Shown: positions 9,569 through 10,686 of the stretch, one piece after another | Position numbering within the stretch: the first letter of the stretch is position 1 | How the letters are laid out: every line of letters begins with the position of its first letter | NCBI GenBank assembly: GCA_900618425.1 | Contig: UZAN01048410.1 | Coordinates: 13,484-24,169 of the forward strand | DNA length: 10,686 bases | Origin: Echinostoma caproni | Lineage: Eukaryota; Platyhelminthes; Trematoda; Plagiorchiida; Echinostomatidae | Reading direction: 5' to 3' | The notes under the pieces: generated by a model | Database searches by the model: none | Told to the model about the DNA's origin: nothing | The model's input: the letters and a program-made list of their open reading frames with translations, nothing else | Program-made: the position numbers and the translations under genes

Positions 9569-10686
9569 TTATTTGTGAGATTGTAGACAAGAGGTGATGT
9601 ATTCGCGCCACTGACTTCGGTTTGATGCTATATCTCGCAGTGTCTCCAGCCAAAGACGATCTGAATCTTTGGGGCCCCAGCCGGGGAGCCGAGAAACCCC
9701 AACGGAAGCCAGATCCGAGCACAATCTCTTTAACCCTCTGCGCCACGTCATAGCCTGCCCACCTCGTTGTTTCTTCCAGCCTGGACCGATGTCTGCGAGT
9801 AGTGCACCGTGTGGCAGACGGTGCTCAGGCATTCGTAGAACGTACCCTGGCCACCTAGGACGATGCTGTGAAATTGTTTTGCCCAAAGGAAGACTATCTG
9901 ATCCTAGCACCCGTCGTCTGACTTTATCGTTATTCACACGATGCTCCCACCATACGCGGGCGTTGTTGCGCAGACAACGGTTGTCGAAGACTGATAGCTT
10001 GTGGATGTGATCTGCTCAGAGGCCAGGTCTCGCAGCCATAGAGCAACACGGTGCGTAACGTTGCGCAATACACACGCTCTTTCAATGAAAGGGATATGTC
10101 GCGCTGGCGCCAGAGATGCCGCAGAATAGCAAACGCTAATCTAGCTTTGATCACGCGTTAAGAGATCTCCTCGACCACACCTCCGCCAGCCGTTATGCAA
10201 CTCCCAAGGTAGACAGAGCTTTCGACTACTTCCAGAGTGTCATTATCCAATGAAAGTGCAAGGATGGGTTCCTGCCAGTCTTGCAACAACACTGCACTTT
10301 GAAGGNGCCAATCTTGCAACAACACTTTGCACTTTGAAGGTGCAAATGACATACCATAGCGAGTAACCTCAATTGCCAAACGGTTGAACGATAATTGAAT
10401 CGTTGGTGCGTTGTCACCCAGTAAGGCAATATCATCGGCGTACTCTAAGTTTACGACTCTGTCCCCGAGAAGAAGCTCGACACCATCGTTCGCTGCGTTG
10501 TGTAACACATGTTGTAGGACATCATCTATGGCAAAATTGAAGAGAAACGGAGAGATAGGGTAACTCTGTAGTACCTCACTGGTGACAGGAAATGAGGGTG
10601 AAAATTCACCATAGGCCCTAACCTTCCCCGAGGTCTGATAATAGGGCTATTTTAGGAGTGAGACATACTTCTCGGGTACTCCGTAT
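9569..10686 (-). pseudogene. RTE-type reverse transcriptase, C-terminal part, lightly broken
   Basis: Entering at the right edge: GVPEKYVSLLK, an in-frame TAG, then YGEFSPSFPVTS and a damaged motif B (EVLQSYPISPFLFNF, where SGVRQGCP is usual). Motif C is intact, EYADDIALLGDN (YADD at 10442-10431). The thumb has FAPSKCKVLLQDW, followed by an 11-codon duplication containing an ambiguous base (10306), then SSVYLGSCITAGGG. An in-frame TAA sits at 10157-10155, followed by [14 protein letters not shown] and [12 protein letters not shown] 2-base loss near 10015 shifts frame; the new frame gives [35 protein letters not shown] and the intact C-terminal domain (RWPGYVLRMPEHRLP, GWKKQRGGQAMTW, LPGWGPKDSD, SQWREYI), ending with TAA at 9571-9569. 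Two stops and one frameshift in about 370 codons make it less decayed than the first copy, yet inactive. Confidence 0.93.
10279..10346. repeat. 33/35-bp direct duplication with an ambiguous base
   Basis: Copy one (10279-10311) and copy two (10312-10346) both start TCTTGCAACAACAC and continue TGCACTTTGAAGG. Copy one lacks two T and contains the N at 10306. The extra 33 bases insert 11 codons in frame into the reverse transcriptase. The first RTE copy has no such duplication at the equivalent place (2043-2090). Confidence 0.9.

Larger units (their letters stand above)
9558..10686 (-). mobile_element. second RTE-clade retrotransposon relic, runs off the right edge
   Basis: The minus strand encodes the last part of an RTE-type reverse transcriptase. 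After its stop codon (9571-9569) an A-rich end, AAATAAATAAAAA (9573-9561), probably marks the 3' tail, different from the hexamer tail of the first copy. The two copies share motif order but differ at many residues, so they belong to different RTE families or old lineages. The element lies in the same orientation as the MGME1-like gene, in what would be its intron. The 5' part is beyond the window. Confidence 0.85.

Overview
The window looks like draft nuclear DNA from a flatworm, most likely a trematode (fluke). The reasons are RTE-type and Penelope-like retroelement relics, a tRNA-like repeat carrying a degenerate hammerhead ribozyme (the layout of the schistosome S-alpha repeats), a long TGAT microsatellite, and a protein-coding gene split by introns of 1.5 kb or more. 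This assignment is inference; no sequence search was possible. One ambiguous base (10306) shows it is an assembly.

Left part (1-3600) is a stack of mobile-element relics. About 720-866 on the minus strand is a SINE-like repeat with a Pol III B box and a hammerhead-like fold with two damaged core bases. From 868 on the plus strand comes a decayed Penelope-like element (PLE): reverse transcriptase up to 1229, then its GIY-YIG endonuclease end from 3153 to about 3589. Between these lies an RTE-clade non-LTR retrotransposon on the minus strand (about 1230-3152), 5'-truncated, full of stops and frameshifts, ending in a hexamer-repeat tail. The 7-bp repeat ACGACTA on both sides, with PLE reading resuming after it, indicates that the RTE jumped into the PLE.

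Middle part (about 4580-7133) holds the only apparently functional host gene, on the minus strand. Two exons with good splice sites (6986-7133 and 5369-5497) encode 92 contiguous residues of a mitochondrial genome maintenance exonuclease 1 (MGME1)-like PD-(D/E)XK nuclease. A possible short last exon (4678-4734) is followed by an AATAAA signal. The 5' exons were not found and probably lie beyond the right edge. A 61-bp TGAT microsatellite sits just inside the intron after the 5369-5497 exon.

Right part (7134-10686) would be intron of that gene if the upstream exons lie further right. It is mostly unremarkable sequence, with a 16-bp perfect palindrome, a SINE-like stretch (about 9009-9430) ending in ATT repeats, and a second RTE relic (about 9558-10686, minus strand) that keeps an intact YADD motif and runs off the edge. 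The elements are independent insertions around or within one host gene; I see no operon-like or co-functional gene group.
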